Positions 40,401-49,129 of a stretch of 64,000 nucleotides of DNA are shown here, in pieces. The notes under the pieces are model-generated. The model was not told the DNA's origin and did no database searches. It saw only the letters and a program-made list of their open reading frames with translations. How positions within the stretch are numbered: the stretch's first letter is position 1; the number at the start of each line of letters is the position of its first letter. The stretch lies in contig CM076195.1 in the NCBI GenBank assembly GCA_038277395.1, forward strand, positions 154,185,594 through 154,249,593, in the 5' to 3' direction. The stretch is from Dryocosmus kuriphilus (lineage: Eukaryota; Arthropoda; Insecta; Hymenoptera; Cynipidae). The translations under genes and the position numbers were made by a program.

Positions 40401-43086
40401 GAGAAAATGTTGGGCGAAAATAAGCAAAAGCAGAAGGAAACGTACTTGCAAGAGGTTGAGAAAGAGGTAAAGGAAGAGAGAGAGTGGAAAGTGATAAATA
40501 GCAAAGGGGGAGGAAGAGGGTATAAACAAAGATATAGGGATGATAGAATGCACGTATTACTTTAATGGATTACTAGGAGGTGTGGGAAATAGGGTGCGGG
40601 GAAAGGGAGGGAATGTATTTGCAGAGCGCGAGGAAAGAGGATAAATCAAGAAATATCAAGGTTAAAAGGAAACAAGGCAACAGGGGAGGATGGCATCGAA
40701 AATGAAGCGCTGAAATATGGCAGAGTAAGGGTGACAGAAGAGATGTGGAGAATTTTTAATAAGGTATGGAAGGGAGAGGAATGGTCAGAAGAACAGAGGA
40801 CTGTGTTGATAGTGCCACTGATTAAGAAAGGGGAGGAAAAAAAGGTGCAGGACTATAGAGGTATCACACTCATGTCAGTGGGCTACAAAGGTTACGCAGA
40901 AGAGCTCAGGAAAAGATTGGAAAGACAGGTGGAAGAGAGGGGGAGCATACCCCACAACAAAAAGGTTTCAGGAAAGGGATGGGGACAATAAATAATATTT
41001 AGGTGCTCAACTATATAGTCAATAGGAACTTGTGTCAGCTCTGGAAGGCCTTGAAAGAGAGAGCAATAGAAGAAAGTCTGGTAGAGAGGATAAAGGAGAT
41101 ATTTTGTAGAAAACAGGATGAGGTTGGGAATTGCGATACAGAAAGGAGAGGAGTTTTGGAAGAAAAGGCGCCTGAGATAGGGATGTCGGCTGAGTCCACT
41201 GCTGTTTAGTATACTACTGGCAGACTTAGTAGAGAAATTGTCAAGAAAAGATAAAGGGGTACGAAACTGGGAAATGGGAAGCTATATTCGCTAGCATACG
41301 CGGATGACATAGTGTTAGTGGCGGATGATGAAAGAGGGATGAGTTAATGATGATAGTGCTTAAAGATATGACACGAGAGAAAGATCTGACAGTGAATGTG
41401 AATAAAACTAAGATGATGTGTTTCAGAAGGAGTAAGTGCAGAATAGAGTATGAATGGAAGATGAATGGCGGGGTACTGGAGATGGTAGAAGAGATCTGTT
41501 ACCTAGGATTCTGGTTTGAAGCGGGAGTAGGAAACGAGTTGCAGGTGTTAAGGAGATTTGAATGTGGGAGTAAGGTAATGGGCCAAGTTTCGGGCATAGG
41601 ATTTATTGGAAAATGACGGTGTGGATGTTCGATGTATTAGTGTGGTCAGTGATAAGTTATGGAACGGAAGTATGGGGAGGAAAGAATATAAGAGAGAGGG
41701 AAGCATGCATGAGAGATTTCTGAGAAGGGTCGTGGGGATGGTACGGTGCTGCCCAGATCATATGTTGAGCGAAGAAATAGGTCGAGAAGAAATGGTGGTA
41801 AGGCAGCTAAGAAGGGCTTGGAGTTTTGAAGAAAAACTAACGAGGGGAGAAGGAAGTGAGATCGCACAAACATGTGTGAGGGATATAGAAGACAAAGAGA
41901 GAAGGGAACATGGGCCGATCGAAATGGGAAGAAGATAGTTACGCAAGAAGGAGATAATGGAGTGCGAGTGTGTGGGGTAGACCCTGGCAAGTAATAGAGG
42001 ACGATATTCTGGCGAGACAAGGAGAGCAAATATGGAGAAGAATCTTGGAGTCAAGGTACAATAGCTGGTACAGATTGGTCAAGTGGGAAGGAGAGCCAGA
42101 CTATCTGAAAAAGCTAAGAAAGAAGAATAAATGGAATAGAGTGATAAGATCTAGAATGTGAGAGGATGTAAGAGCATGTAGGCACTGGATGAGCGAGGAG
42201 CAGACTCGTTGTAGAGTATGTAGGTATGAGCAGGAATCATGGGTGCATGTGTTAGACTGGTGTACGGGAGATGAAGTAGAAGGGAAGAGTGTAGAAGAGG
42301 GAGGGAAAGAGATTCTGACTGGGAATGGACAGAGAGAGGGATGCATAAAAAAGCTGGAAATATTGAGAGAAAGAGCAGGGCACACAGAACAGAGGAAAGC
42401 CAAAAAGGATCACTTTAGACGGAAAATAAGTCAATAGAGTCAGTAGGGGATTTATGTACTATCAATAGAATGGCAGTGGTAAGAGGAAACGGAAGTCCAA
42501 TGTCTCGAATGGAAGCGTGTAGGTTAAGTTAAGAGATTAAGAAAAAATTTTATATAATGTTAAGGTAGAAATAAGGAATTGTACGTATATGCGGCATGAA
42601 GAATTTATGGTTATGTAAAGACTCCCAAACCTGTAAGAGGGAGAGAGTATAAAGAAACAATTGATACTTAGAATGAGCTTGAAGCATTCCAAGAAATTTA
42701 AAAGAATTCACCAGAGTTCGAGTGAATTCATAATGGATTTAAAAGAATTCAATAAGAATTAAATATAAGTTAAAAGTAATTGAAAGCAAACATATGTTTT
42801 AAGAACGAGTGGTACCTCAATTAACTAGTTGGAAAGTGTAATTAGCTTCACTGGAAATTTCTTATATTTTTTCTTCCAGGCCAAACGAGAAAAATGCTTT
42901 ATGACAAAGCGGAGCGTTTATTTATTGTCAACGAAGATAATCAAATCATTGAACGTCCTTCAATGAATATTACACGTAATTAGAAAGTTATTTAGAATAG
43001 AATCTAAAATAAGTTTAAAAATTCTGCCTAAAACTCTCTCTCTTTTCCTAGTTATGGAGCCTTCCATGGTGGGTTCTATCTTATAA
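25322..43086 (+). CDS. Candidate gene B: multi-exon, partial (no exon 1 found)
   Basis: Five exons on the plus strand, 25322-25441, 26214-26255, 26512-26553, 42880-42975 and 43052-43086, with lengths 120, 42, 42, 96 and 35 bases. The first four are symmetric phase 1-1 with GT..AG borders; the last ends in a stop overlapping AATAAA (43085-43090). Joined they give an unbroken frame of about 111 residues: a Ser/Pro/Lys-rich part (QEPVSKKQRSSSPPG), two Pro/Thr/Ser exons, then a more globular-looking exon (MLYDKAERLFIVNEDNQIIE). The four internal exons share homologous upstream intron sequence, so the gene grew by exon duplication. The third intron holds a 16 kb mobile-element nest. I do not recognise the protein. 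A signal-peptide exon may lie unseen upstream, or exon 1 of gene A may serve it. Confidence 0.45.
25600..26110. repeat. AT-rich repeat related to 47.8-49.1 kb, with exonless intron copy
   Basis: 25611-25660 is a partial copy of the conserved intron-end block (AACGTAAGTTTTACGGACG, then TTGTTAACTGGTTGGGAAG) with no exon after it. It passes into ACAAATTAACGAACTATAA, then AATAAATATCCCCAATTATAC and ATTTAAAATAGCAAAG, which resemble the inverted block at 48960-49110. This appears to be a dispersed AT-rich repeat inserted in one exon-intron unit. Confidence 0.5.
26214..26255 (+). CDS. Gene B exon, 42 nt (duplicate 1)
   Basis: Acceptor CATCTTCTTACAG, donor GTAGCT, symmetric phase 1-1, reading PIVSQTPPPIASR after the split codon. 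Same length as the next exon at 26512, 298 bases downstream; 13 of 39 aligned codon bases differ by my count, while the flanking intron is more alike. Confidence 0.5.
26512..26553 (+). CDS. Gene B exon, 42 nt (duplicate 2)
   Basis: Acceptor TTCTTCTTACAG and a perfect donor GTAAGTAAA, symmetric phase 1-1, reading PTVSGNPLSSTPV. Within 30 bases after the donor the intron is interrupted by the mobile-element nest that runs to about 42662. Confidence 0.52.
26991..28285 (-). pseudogene. gypsy integrase and C-terminal tail
   Basis: Pieces in order: the zinc-binding end (SGHLGVDETLQRLSLLYY, ending the frame at 28281), core fragments around 27630-27846 (WDKRLPDFRFAYNSAVHSST), a chromodomain-like or GPY/F-like region at 27330-27659 (NIRYRVGDVVWRRTHSLST, then KLSAKYAGPYKVMKVIS) and a basic tail (26991-27320, GPDRPRGKGNRFRNSGLAKA). 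Several frameshifts and stops separate them. The GPYKV motif typifies gypsy integrases. Confidence 0.82.
28286..28993 (-). pseudogene. gypsy RNase H
   Basis: A 207-codon open stretch. The RNase H fold shows in FVLQTDASNIGMGAVLTQ (first catalytic Asp), SRALQSAEKNYTETEQECLA (catalytic Glu) and WAVKKLRPYLEDYHFTVFM. The next Asp, usually in a TDH.SL motif, is changed (MERSSLRWL), as is the usual NVVADALSR (IHHIPVALSR). It runs from the RT palm into the integrase zinc finger. Confidence 0.87.
28994..29730 (-). pseudogene. gypsy reverse transcriptase
   Basis: Riddled with stops. Recognisable pieces: MAKKSDGGYRLCIDFRKLN (about 29640-29700) and, near 29355, RIDDINILS where gypsy elements have the YxDD box followed by IL.FS. 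The first aspartates of that box survive but the preceding Tyr is lost. Confidence 0.72.
29722..30123 (-). pseudogene. gypsy protease and linker
   Basis: A 133-codon frame with LEVHFVPTFDCEALFGQDFE (the ALFGQDF segment resembles the late protease ILG.DF motif), then a linker and LQTCAELRELEGREIQQQL running into the RT. The DSG active site is not visible in this frame; the sequence above 30123 may hold its remains. Confidence 0.5.
30300..31863 (-). pseudogene. gypsy gag
   Basis: Pieces: a low-complexity N-terminus (31432-31863, MIPSTFQAVAQSTNTRM), the capsid-like retrotransposon gag domain (31174-31410, FMAMPVLLKPPAQHWFLF, then WEQFVAAFRRRYRGINFQTR), an Asn/Pro/Ser-rich part (30436-30765) and, in another frame near 30380-30470, a remnant zinc knuckle (GKLGRYSKSC). 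Frameshifts and stops between the pieces make it non-functional. Confidence 0.72.
32335..32370. repeat. AAAT microsatellite
   Basis: A short run of AAATAAATAAATAAACAAAT-type repeats inside the gypsy leader region. Confidence 0.6.
32570..32587 (-). promoter_or_regulatory. Primer-binding site of the gypsy element
   Basis: On the minus strand TGGCGCCTAACGTGGGGC lies just ahead of gag. TGGCGCC at the start is characteristic of retroelement primer-binding sites complementary to a tRNA 3' end. I do not assign the tRNA. Confidence 0.65.
33431..33905. other. Unassigned stretch between gypsy and LOA insertions
   Basis: No coding sequence was recognised. It could be part of the gypsy LTR or of the intron unit. 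It contains GCGCCGGGAATTTCAAATTTG with a short inverted word (AAATTTGAAAT). Confidence 0.4.
33908..34270 (-). mobile_element. Second copy of LOA 5' end/ORF1 start with poly(A)
   Basis: About 34043-34270 repeats, in the same orientation, the LOA 5' region at 38679-38925 (shared words TTTTCAACAGTTGAGATACTG, ATCTACAACTGTTGTGTTCT, GGAGATCCTCATTT). On the minus strand it encodes the ORF1 N-terminus again (VNEDLPGGSSSNSSRM, then STVENK), then changes to other sequence and ends in an 18-20 base T-run (a poly(A) tail on the minus strand). This could be a non-autonomous derivative of the LOA 5' end, or a tandem insertion. Confidence 0.65.
34420..36150 (-). pseudogene. LOA ORF2: reverse transcriptase, RNase H, C-terminus
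   Basis: A 454-codon frame (36149-34785): RT block B RGCPQRGMLSPLLWCIVVD, active site LGYADDFVILV, and RVFGLTCGLGPKIIPWLYTL, LYAAVVWWPRVKLK in the thumb. RNase H follows: IWYIDGSKDEGGAGAGIYD (first Asp), VFQAEVSAVLQCAEALI (Glu) and ITICSDSQATLTAV (second Asp). The C-terminus continues at 34698-34420 with RRNHMNCHKQKMGLSPTAEC and CRKCGGNEESSLHVF, a zinc-binding-like end. The G-run at 36082-36096 codes an unnatural Pro run in the RT. Confidence 0.87.
36226..36567 (-). pseudogene. LOA ORF2: early reverse transcriptase blocks
   Basis: The frame carries KSPGEDRVFPVLLQKGMDNV, AWKNGRVVFLPKPAREGY and DFRPISLTSFILKMVEKLVE, which are RT blocks 0 to 2. Block A (AVTFLDIEVAF) lies between this frame and the next, near 36100-36135, before the G-run. 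Confidence 0.82.
37047..37840 (-). pseudogene. LOA ORF2: endonuclease
   Basis: Two frames: SQINLNHNKGASAVLAKRME to IALIEEPWLCKESI (catalytic Glu in EEPW), then VAVIKV-type strands, PLLLECDANAHHVMWGST (the GD.NAH.. motif, here CDANAHH) and DLIEYLAGTELEILNTGNAP, then SEVLDLTL and SDEESPSEHKYI (the S-D-H motif). This is the apurinic-like endonuclease expected before the RT. Confidence 0.82.
37848..38841 (-). pseudogene. LOA ORF1 (Gag-like, DUF4780-type)
   Basis: N-terminus MSFNNNKTNRTNEDLPGG with a Ser-rich and acidic region, frameshift near 38640, then a basic linker (NMGKRKKISKESPPNRESKR) and a folded part: MRVVVASGYPDDCLTALELG, YEDKFLRAGAIKVQAAHTWW, VLGRLRFPNPTLETDSWRVY. This order resembles the domain called DUF4780 found beside LOA-type polymerases; it presumably binds element RNA. 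Ends GGLGAPGDTPA, eight bases before the first ORF2 endonuclease frame. Confidence 0.72.
39318..40565 (+). pseudogene. LINE-2 ORF2: endonuclease and linker
   Basis: After frameshifts: FWKEIQKWEAVMMNETRMDQ (catalytic Glu in NET), LVLIGGNLNAWAGDQWG (GGNLNA at the GDFNA position), then GDAVIDYILTEERIKKLMVR and ETASEHFPVIATLKG (the S-E-H-F-P motif). A Lys/Glu-rich linker follows to about 40560. The Asp-to-Asn change is shared with LINE-3. Confidence 0.8.
40640..42430 (+). pseudogene. LINE-2 ORF2: reverse transcriptase and C-terminus
   Basis: RT blocks: VWKGEEWSEEQRTVLIVPL, KKVQDYRGITLMSVGYKGYA, the block A region lost or garbled near 41000, GCRLSPLLFSILLADLVEKL-like sequence near 41180-41240 in shifted frame, active site LAYADDIVLVA at about 41289 and NVNKTKMMCF. 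The C-terminus has CRVCRYEQESWVHVLDWC (CCHC-like). Multiple stops and frame changes. Confidence 0.8.
42880..42975 (+). CDS. Gene B exon, 96 nt
   Basis: Acceptor ATTTTTTCTTCCAG, donor GTAATT, symmetric phase 1-1, reading QTRKMLYDKAERLFIVNE then DNQIIERPSMNIT without stop. The 90 bases before it match the intron-end blocks before the other gene B exons (ACATATGTTTTAAGAACGAG, GGTACC/T, ACTAGTTGGAAAGTG). This exon is the least repetitive in composition and the best place to look for homologs. Confidence 0.55.
43052..43086 (+). CDS. Gene B terminal exon
   Basis: Acceptor CTCTCTCTTTTCCTAG, then in the phase-1 frame MEPSMVGSIL after the split codon and stop TAA at 43084-43086. The stop overlaps AATAAA (43085-43090), leaving a very short 3' UTR. 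Confidence 0.45.
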
Positions 43087-43090
43087 TAAA
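43085..43090 (+). terminator. Poly(A) signal AATAAA, gene B
   Basis: Canonical hexamer overlapping the proposed stop codon of the terminal exon. Confidence 0.35.
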
Positions 43091-43489
43091 ATATAAGTTT
43101 CAGATTATCGTAAAATTTAAATAAAATTTAATGAAGTTTATATTAAAAAAGCGGCTTTGACAGATCTTTTCAATTTGCAGAAAGGATTTGGAAATCGATG
43201 CAGAAAAACTACCTCTGGAAATTTTCAGGCCAAAAATCCACCTTTCCCCAAAGAGATATTAATATATTTTAGTGGAATTCAAGTAATTTTGAGAAATTCC
43301 ATATGTTTTAAGATATTTCAACAATCTTACAAGATTTAAGGGATTTTATTGCATCTTCAAAATTTAGAGAGCTTAAAGCAAATCACAAAGAAGTATCAGT
43401 ATTAGGACATATATTAGGACATAATAAAGTTCTCTGAAAAGGATTACTTTAATTGGACGGATAATTCTCTCCAACGGAAGCAAAATTTG
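43091..43489. other. Spacer downstream of gene B
   Basis: AT-rich, no recognised element. It holds a few GAATTCAAG-type filler words. LINE-3 starts near 43490. Confidence 0.5.
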
Positions 43490-43726
43490 TTCGTTTATTA
43501 CTCTCCCTTACGGGCTTAATGGCTTCGTTCCCTTTATTCCATTTACAATTTCACTTAATGACTATGCCTTATGCTTATCCTAACCTATTATCACTTTATT
43601 ATGCGTGTTACCTATCCTCTCTCTATTTATTAATTCCTGTTGTGCTATTTTGCAACCCTTACCACTCTTAAGTTTCTCTTCGAAATTTCAGACCCTTTTT
43701 CTCTGCCTCATCACCAATTTCTCTCT

Positions 43727-45500
43727 CTAAGTTTCTTCTCTCAACATATAGCCTAGGATGTTCCACTTACTCCCATAACCCACCTCAGAAATCTTTCTTG
43801 CATGTTTACTACCTTCTTGTACTCCTTCCAACCCCATATTTAAACTTCTTAGCACATCACTGACCATACCAGTGAGTGAAAGAGCCATAATCTCATCTTC
43901 CAGTCCTCTTTGAATCTTCCTTTTCCAATCCCCCACACTTGACCCATCACCTTATTCGCACCTTCCATCCTTTTTTTTCACTTGAAGATCATTTCCGCCC
44001 CTCGCTTTGAAAGAAAATCCTAAATAACAAAATCCTCTACCATTTCCACCATTTCTCCATTTATCTTCCACCTATACACTACTTCATTCTTTCTCTTTCT
44101 GAAACATACTATTTTTGTCTTTGTCACATTAATTTTCAAGTCTTTCTCGCTCCCATACTCTTCGAATCCTTTCATTAGCAAGCTCATTCCATTTTCGTTC
44201 ATTGCTAGAAGCACCACATCGTCCGCGTACGCTAGTAAGTATATTCTTCCTTTAACATTCTTTTCCATTTTCTCTTCTAGGACTGCTAACATTATGCTAA
44301 ATAACAATGGCCTTAGCGGGCACCCTTGCCTGAGCTCCCTTTCTGTCCAAAACTCCTATCCTTTCTGTTCCCCGATTCTCACCCTTGTCTTCGTCTCCGT
44401 AAGGACCTCTTTTATTCTCTCAATCAACTCTTCATCTACCTCCCTTTCTTTCATTGCCTTGCTGCCTTAAAATCTACGAAGAGTGCAACTAGCTTTCCTT
44501 TCCTTTTTCTGTCCCAGATTCCTGTTGACTAGATAATTCAGAACGAAAATTTTATCCACTGTTCCCATTCCCTTTTTGAATCCTGTTTGATTGTGTGGAA
44601 TACTCCCTTACTCTTACCTACTCTTCTAATACCTTTCTTTAATCCCTTTCTAAGCACCTCCGCGTAAATTTTATACGTTACTGGCATGAGACTGATTCTC
44701 TCTATTTTTTCCACCCTTTTACCCCTACCTTTCCTTAATAACGGAACTACTACCAAACGTGTTCTCCACTCCTTGGGCCATTCTTCCCCCTCCTCTCTCC
44801 TACTCTACTACATACTTCCCAGATCGCTTCTCTAATCTTTCTTCCTCCAAATTTCAACGCTTCGTTTTTCATCCCATCCACTCCTGTCGCTGTGTTCCTT
44901 TTTAGCTTCTCAATTGCTTGATTCACTCTCTCCTCTGGTTACCTCATTCCCACCTTCCATTCCTACCTCCTTGCTCTTTCTGCCTTTCCCCTTCACTTTG
45001 CTATCTACGCCTTCTAGCAATTTCTTGAAGTATACCGTCCACTCGTCCTTATTCTCTCTCTTCATTGATTCCTTTCCGTCCACACCTCTCTCTATTGATC
45101 ACCTCCCATTCTCTTCCTTCCTTTATTGCTTTCTCCACCTACTCCATGTACCTCATCTTCTCCTCCTTTCTTTTCACATCTAGTAACTTCTGCTATTCCT
45201 TTTTCTTTTATTATATTCCCTTCTCTCTATCTCTCCTCTTCTCCAATCCTTTAACGATAATTTCATACGTGCTTTACTCTCTATACATTCCACGTCCCAC
45301 CATCCTCTTTTCTCCGTTCTTTCCTCTTCATTTGTCCTAATTTCTTCCACTATCTTCTCTACCCTTTCCTTTATCTTACACAATATCGCATCCATGCCTT
45401 CCCCCTCTTCAATCATATTATTCTCTTCTTCCATTCTTTCCGTATATTCTCTTATTTTATCAACTCCCCACTTGCCCATCTTTGCTTTCTTCCTTGTCAC
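43727..45500 (-). pseudogene. LINE-3 ORF2: linker and reverse transcriptase
   Basis: Linker 45180-45500 (GWWDVECIESKARMKLSLKD). RT: VVPLLRKGRGKRVEKIERIS, LMPVTYKIYAEVLRKGLKKG, KQDSKREWEQWIKF (decayed), a shifted LVALFVDFKAA near 44480, RQGCPLRPLLFSIMLAVLEE near 44290-44330, active site LLAYADDVVLLA (about 44220) and KINVTKTKIVCFRKRKNEV. A last piece at 43727-43936. Frameshifts and stops throughout. Confidence 0.8.
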
Positions 45501-45503
45501 TAC

Positions 45504-46300
45504 CTACTTCTTCCTTCCCTCTCTTCTTTCTTTCCAACATTTCAACGTAGAAATTACCGGGAAGTGTTCTGACCATATTTCGTTCCCTTCTACCATTCTT
45601 TCCAACAGCCTCCTTATCCTTTCCTCTGCCAGAATGTAGTCTATTACTATTTCTCCTTTTTCTGAAAATGTAATCTCTTCTTCCTCATCTCCCTCTGAGT
45701 TCCCATTACAAATGAACCATCCTGTTTCTCCCAGAATTTTCAGCAGAGTCTTACCCTCTATGTCCACCTGTTTGTGTTTCGATTTTCTACTGAAAGTCTC
45801 ACTCTCTTCATCCGATTTTTCCCCTCTCTGTTCCCCTGTCCAAGCATTCAGATTGCCTCCTATAAAAACCAATTCATCATCCTTTTTCGCCATCCACTTC
45901 CTAATCACAATCCAACCTTCTTCTTCTCCCCTTCTCCTGTAGATGCACACTATCCCCACCTTTCTTCTTCCTACCTTCACCATTCTCGTCATTACTCCAT
46001 CTGTTTCCTCAAATCCTATATCTATTCTGCCTTCACCTACTAATTCATTTCTTCTTACTCCTGATACCATGCCCCCTTTCTTTCTTTCTTTACCTTCTCT
46101 TTCTTTGCCTCTTGCATCTTTCATATATATCCCTTGGGTTACTTCCTGTTCACCCTCCTCCAATCCTTCTCATCTACCCAGGATTTACTCAACATCACTA
46201 CATCCCATTTCTTCACCTCTTCCCAGAAACCTTTATCTTTATTCATTAACCCTGATACGTTACAAAACGCTACTCTCATTTCTTTTTTCCTTCCTGTCTC
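45504..46300 (-). pseudogene. LINE-3 ORF2: endonuclease
   Basis: A 219-codon frame: GMVSGVRRNELVGEGRIDIG, VGIVCIYRRRGEEEGW, ELVFIGGNLNAWTGEQRG, GEIVIDYILAEERIRRLLER and EIWSEHFPVISTLKC. Upstream, in shifted frame, are the remains of the first strand and the catalytic Glu. The usual GDFNA is GGNLNA, as in LINE-2. Confidence 0.82.
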
Positions 46301-46599
46301 CCTGCTTTCTTTTTTACGTCCTGTCCCTATTTTTATGGAAACCCCGTCGCTCCGCCTTCCCCTCCTTCTTTCCTTTCACACTATACTGTTTCCATTATCT
46401 CCTCTCTTCTACCGCCAGCCTTTGTTTCTTCCCGTCGTCGCCATGTACCCACCCTATACACTTCACACAATTTTCTTTTCTCTTCATCCCATATCCACGC
46501 AATACGGTTTACCCACATCCTGTGTTTCACTATCCATACCGTGTTTCCTTTCATTCTTTTACTCTATGCTCTCTGTTTCATCGTCCACCTTCTTCTTCT

Positions 46600-47400
46600 T
46601 TCATTCCACGTCATATCCTCCTCTATCCATTCTTCCCTCCTCTTTAAAGCTTTTCATTCCTCTAATCACTACATTTCTACTACGTTTCGTCTTCTCTTCT
46701 ATTTCCATCTTCCTTTCTAATGCTCTCAATCTTGATTTCATTCTCACATTTTCTAGGATAACATTCTCATTCAATTCTTTATTTTCTCCCCTTCTCTTAA
46801 CCCTTCATCTACTTTCTTTCTGTCCTCAGATATACGTTCTAGATTTATCACTCTTTCTTCCAACTTTTCCATATCAATTTTTCTCTCTTTCTCACTCATT
46901 CTTTGCTTTTTCACAATATCCTCCAGCTGTTTCTTGCCGCCACACCAGATCCCATTCTTCACAATTTTCTCTAACTTTCCTCATTTCCTCCCAGACTTCA
47001 TCCCCTCCCTTTTTCATGGCATTCAGACAGCGGTTCGTTTCCTCTCTAAAAACCCTTTAATGAGACTTTACATATTCTCTAGATCGACTTTCCCTTTTGC
47101 CTTATTGCTCTACGGTACGGGAGGCTTTTCCTTAAGATTTTTCCGCAATTTCTCATTCCCCTCTTCTTCGCTTGATCCTTTACTATCTTCCGTCTTGTCC
47201 CTCTCATCGCTTTTATCCATTAACCATCCCCCCTGTCTCTACTTGATAGAAAGGTGTCTGGATCCTAAACTGCTAGATCTCGATCTACTAAGCAGTTCCC
47301 GATTTGACGGTCTGCCTCGAGTTCTTCTATCGGTTAGTCCCGCTTCCTTCTCCCCCTCAAAAAGTTTCCCGGTGTAGTAAACTGCATCTCTCCATCATCA
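46600..47400 (-). pseudogene. LINE-3 ORF1 remnant (coiled coil)
   Basis: Minus-strand pieces with Lys/Glu-rich heptad-like sequence (IVKKQRMSEKERKIDMEKLE, ERVINLERISEDRKK) and upstream Ser/Asp-rich fragments. It resembles the coiled-coil half of LINE-1 ORF1. Frames are broken. Confidence 0.5.
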
Positions 47401-47809
47401 GTACTATCCACGGCATCACCCTTTCACCTCCCTGTTTCGCCGGTCACAGTGAGCTCATGAGCACCGAGGTTATCTACCTGCTGCTGCCCTCTACTAGCTC
47501 CTATCGGGCTCCACATTGTAAACATGCTGTTTTAACTTACAGATCTTCTGTCTGTCCCCAATCTTCCCTCTCACTTTTCCGACCTCGGCAACTAACCTCT
47601 CAACTCTCACTTTCGAATTCCATTTCAACCCTTTTAACTTTACAAAACACGTCACCCACACTACCACATAACCCTTTCACTACACTCGCCTCCTTTATCG
47701 CCTTTCACCTCAATCACACCTCCATACCCGTCGCCAAAACAAAAAAAGATAGCACAGAATAAAGACGCGTACTTTACCTTTCGGTGCGGGAAACGGAAGC
47801 CGTATAATT

Positions 47810-49120
47810 CAGAATTCTTATTCTTCAATAATTAAAAGTATTGTTAATTAAAATTTGGGATAGTTTGTGATTCGTTAATCTGTATTTTTGCAATTTTCTT
47901 TTCGCTTAACGTGTACTTTTAAAAAAATTTTATTAGCCCTATCAATTATTAATATTATTTATTTTATAATTAGATATTTATTTGGCGTAAGTTTAAATAG
48001 ATTCAAAATTAATTATAAATACATTAATCATTTTAATTGTGGATGTTTTTAATTCTTTATTTGTATAATTAATTCAGAATATTTATTTTTCGATAATTAT
48101 AAATCTTGTTCTTTTAAATGACGGATAGTTTATAGTTCGTTAATTTGTATTTTCAACAATTTTCTTTTTGGTTAATTTGTGTTTATTTTTTCATCTTTTA
48201 TTAGTCCTATCAATTATTAATTATTACTTATTTTATAATTAAATAATTATGAATGATAATTTTATATTAATTTTTATTATAATAATTTTAATTTTAATAA
48301 TAGTGTCAATAGTATTAATTTTAATTATTTTTAATTTTTAATAATTTTAACTACGAATACTTTTAAATTTGTTATTTGCATTATTTAGAATTTTTATTTT
48401 CAGCAATTCAAAATTTTGTTTGTTTAAATTTCAATAGTTTATAATTCTTTAACTTTGTTTTCGACTATTTTTTGTTTTTGTTAATTTGTGTTTTCTTTGT
48501 CATTCAAAACGATATCAAACTCGCAAGATTAATACATTTTTCAATTGCTGTACTCGAGTCTTGTGAATTTTTTTGAATAAATTTTTAAATAAATTTAATG
48601 CAAGATCAAGCATGTTTGTTCACCTTTTTCGAGTTTATTAAAGAGTTTTAGTAATTTTCCATTTTTCTAATTAACTATTAAACTCACAAGGTAAAAAAAA
48701 ATATGCAAGTCAACTTCTCTCATAAAGAAAGTAATTAAATCGTATTCATTCTGATTGAAGAATTTTTTCAATTGCAACGAATGATGATCCTGAAATGGGT
48801 TTCAATTGGAGACTAAGACCTCTGGATTAATCGATTTTAATCGTATTGAATTGTTTAAATTTAATACTTAAATTAATTTAAAATTACCAAAAGTAATAAC
48901 TTAATTATAAAATAAAAATAATAAAAAATTGATGATAGAACCAATGAGAAATGTCAAAAAAATACAAATTAACAGACGACAAAATTGTCGAAAATACAAA
49001 TGAAGGAGTTATAAAACTATCCGAAATTTAAAATAACAAGATTACTAATTAGCGAAGAATAAGAATTCTGAATTATGCAAATAACAAATTTTAAAATATC
49101 CGAAATTAAAATTATTAATT
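47810..49120. repeat. AT-rich tandem and inverted repeat
   Basis: Three diverged copies of a 260-315 base unit start near 47812 (TTCAGAATTCTTATTCTTCA), 48071 (TTCAGAATATTTATTTTTCG) and 48386 (TTTAGAATTTTTATTTTCAG), each followed by ATAGTTT.TAATTC.TTAAT and TTTTTTGTTAATTTGTGTTT. An inverted partial copy lies at about 48955-49110. A related block is at 25650-25980. No gene is seen. Confidence 0.7.
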
Positions 49121-49129
49121 TATTCATGA

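Larger units (their letters stand above)
38935..42660 (+). mobile_element. LINE-2 (LINE-1/LINE-3 relative)
   Basis: Plus-strand non-LTR element with strongly purine-rich coding strand (GA-rich). Endonuclease from about 39318 (VVFWYMSGLKNKDTGFWKEI), RT from about 40690, active site near 41289, C-terminal knuckle at 42205-42270. No ORF1 is seen, so the 5' part is missing or shortened. Directly downstream the gene B intron unit resumes at GCATTCCAAGAAATTT, so its 3' end is near 42662. Confidence 0.8.
43490..47760 (-). mobile_element. LINE-3 (close relative of LINE-2)
   Basis: Minus-strand non-LTR element of the same family as LINE-2 (shared DYILTEERI / DYILAEERI, GGNLNAW). ORF1 remnants lie at about 46770-47400, endonuclease at 45504-46300, RT at about 43990-44900. 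Read on the plus strand it is a long pyrimidine-rich tract, which makes many spurious plus-strand ORFs. Borders are approximate; a fragment of its ORF1 region is repeated at 2345-2515. Confidence 0.8.
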
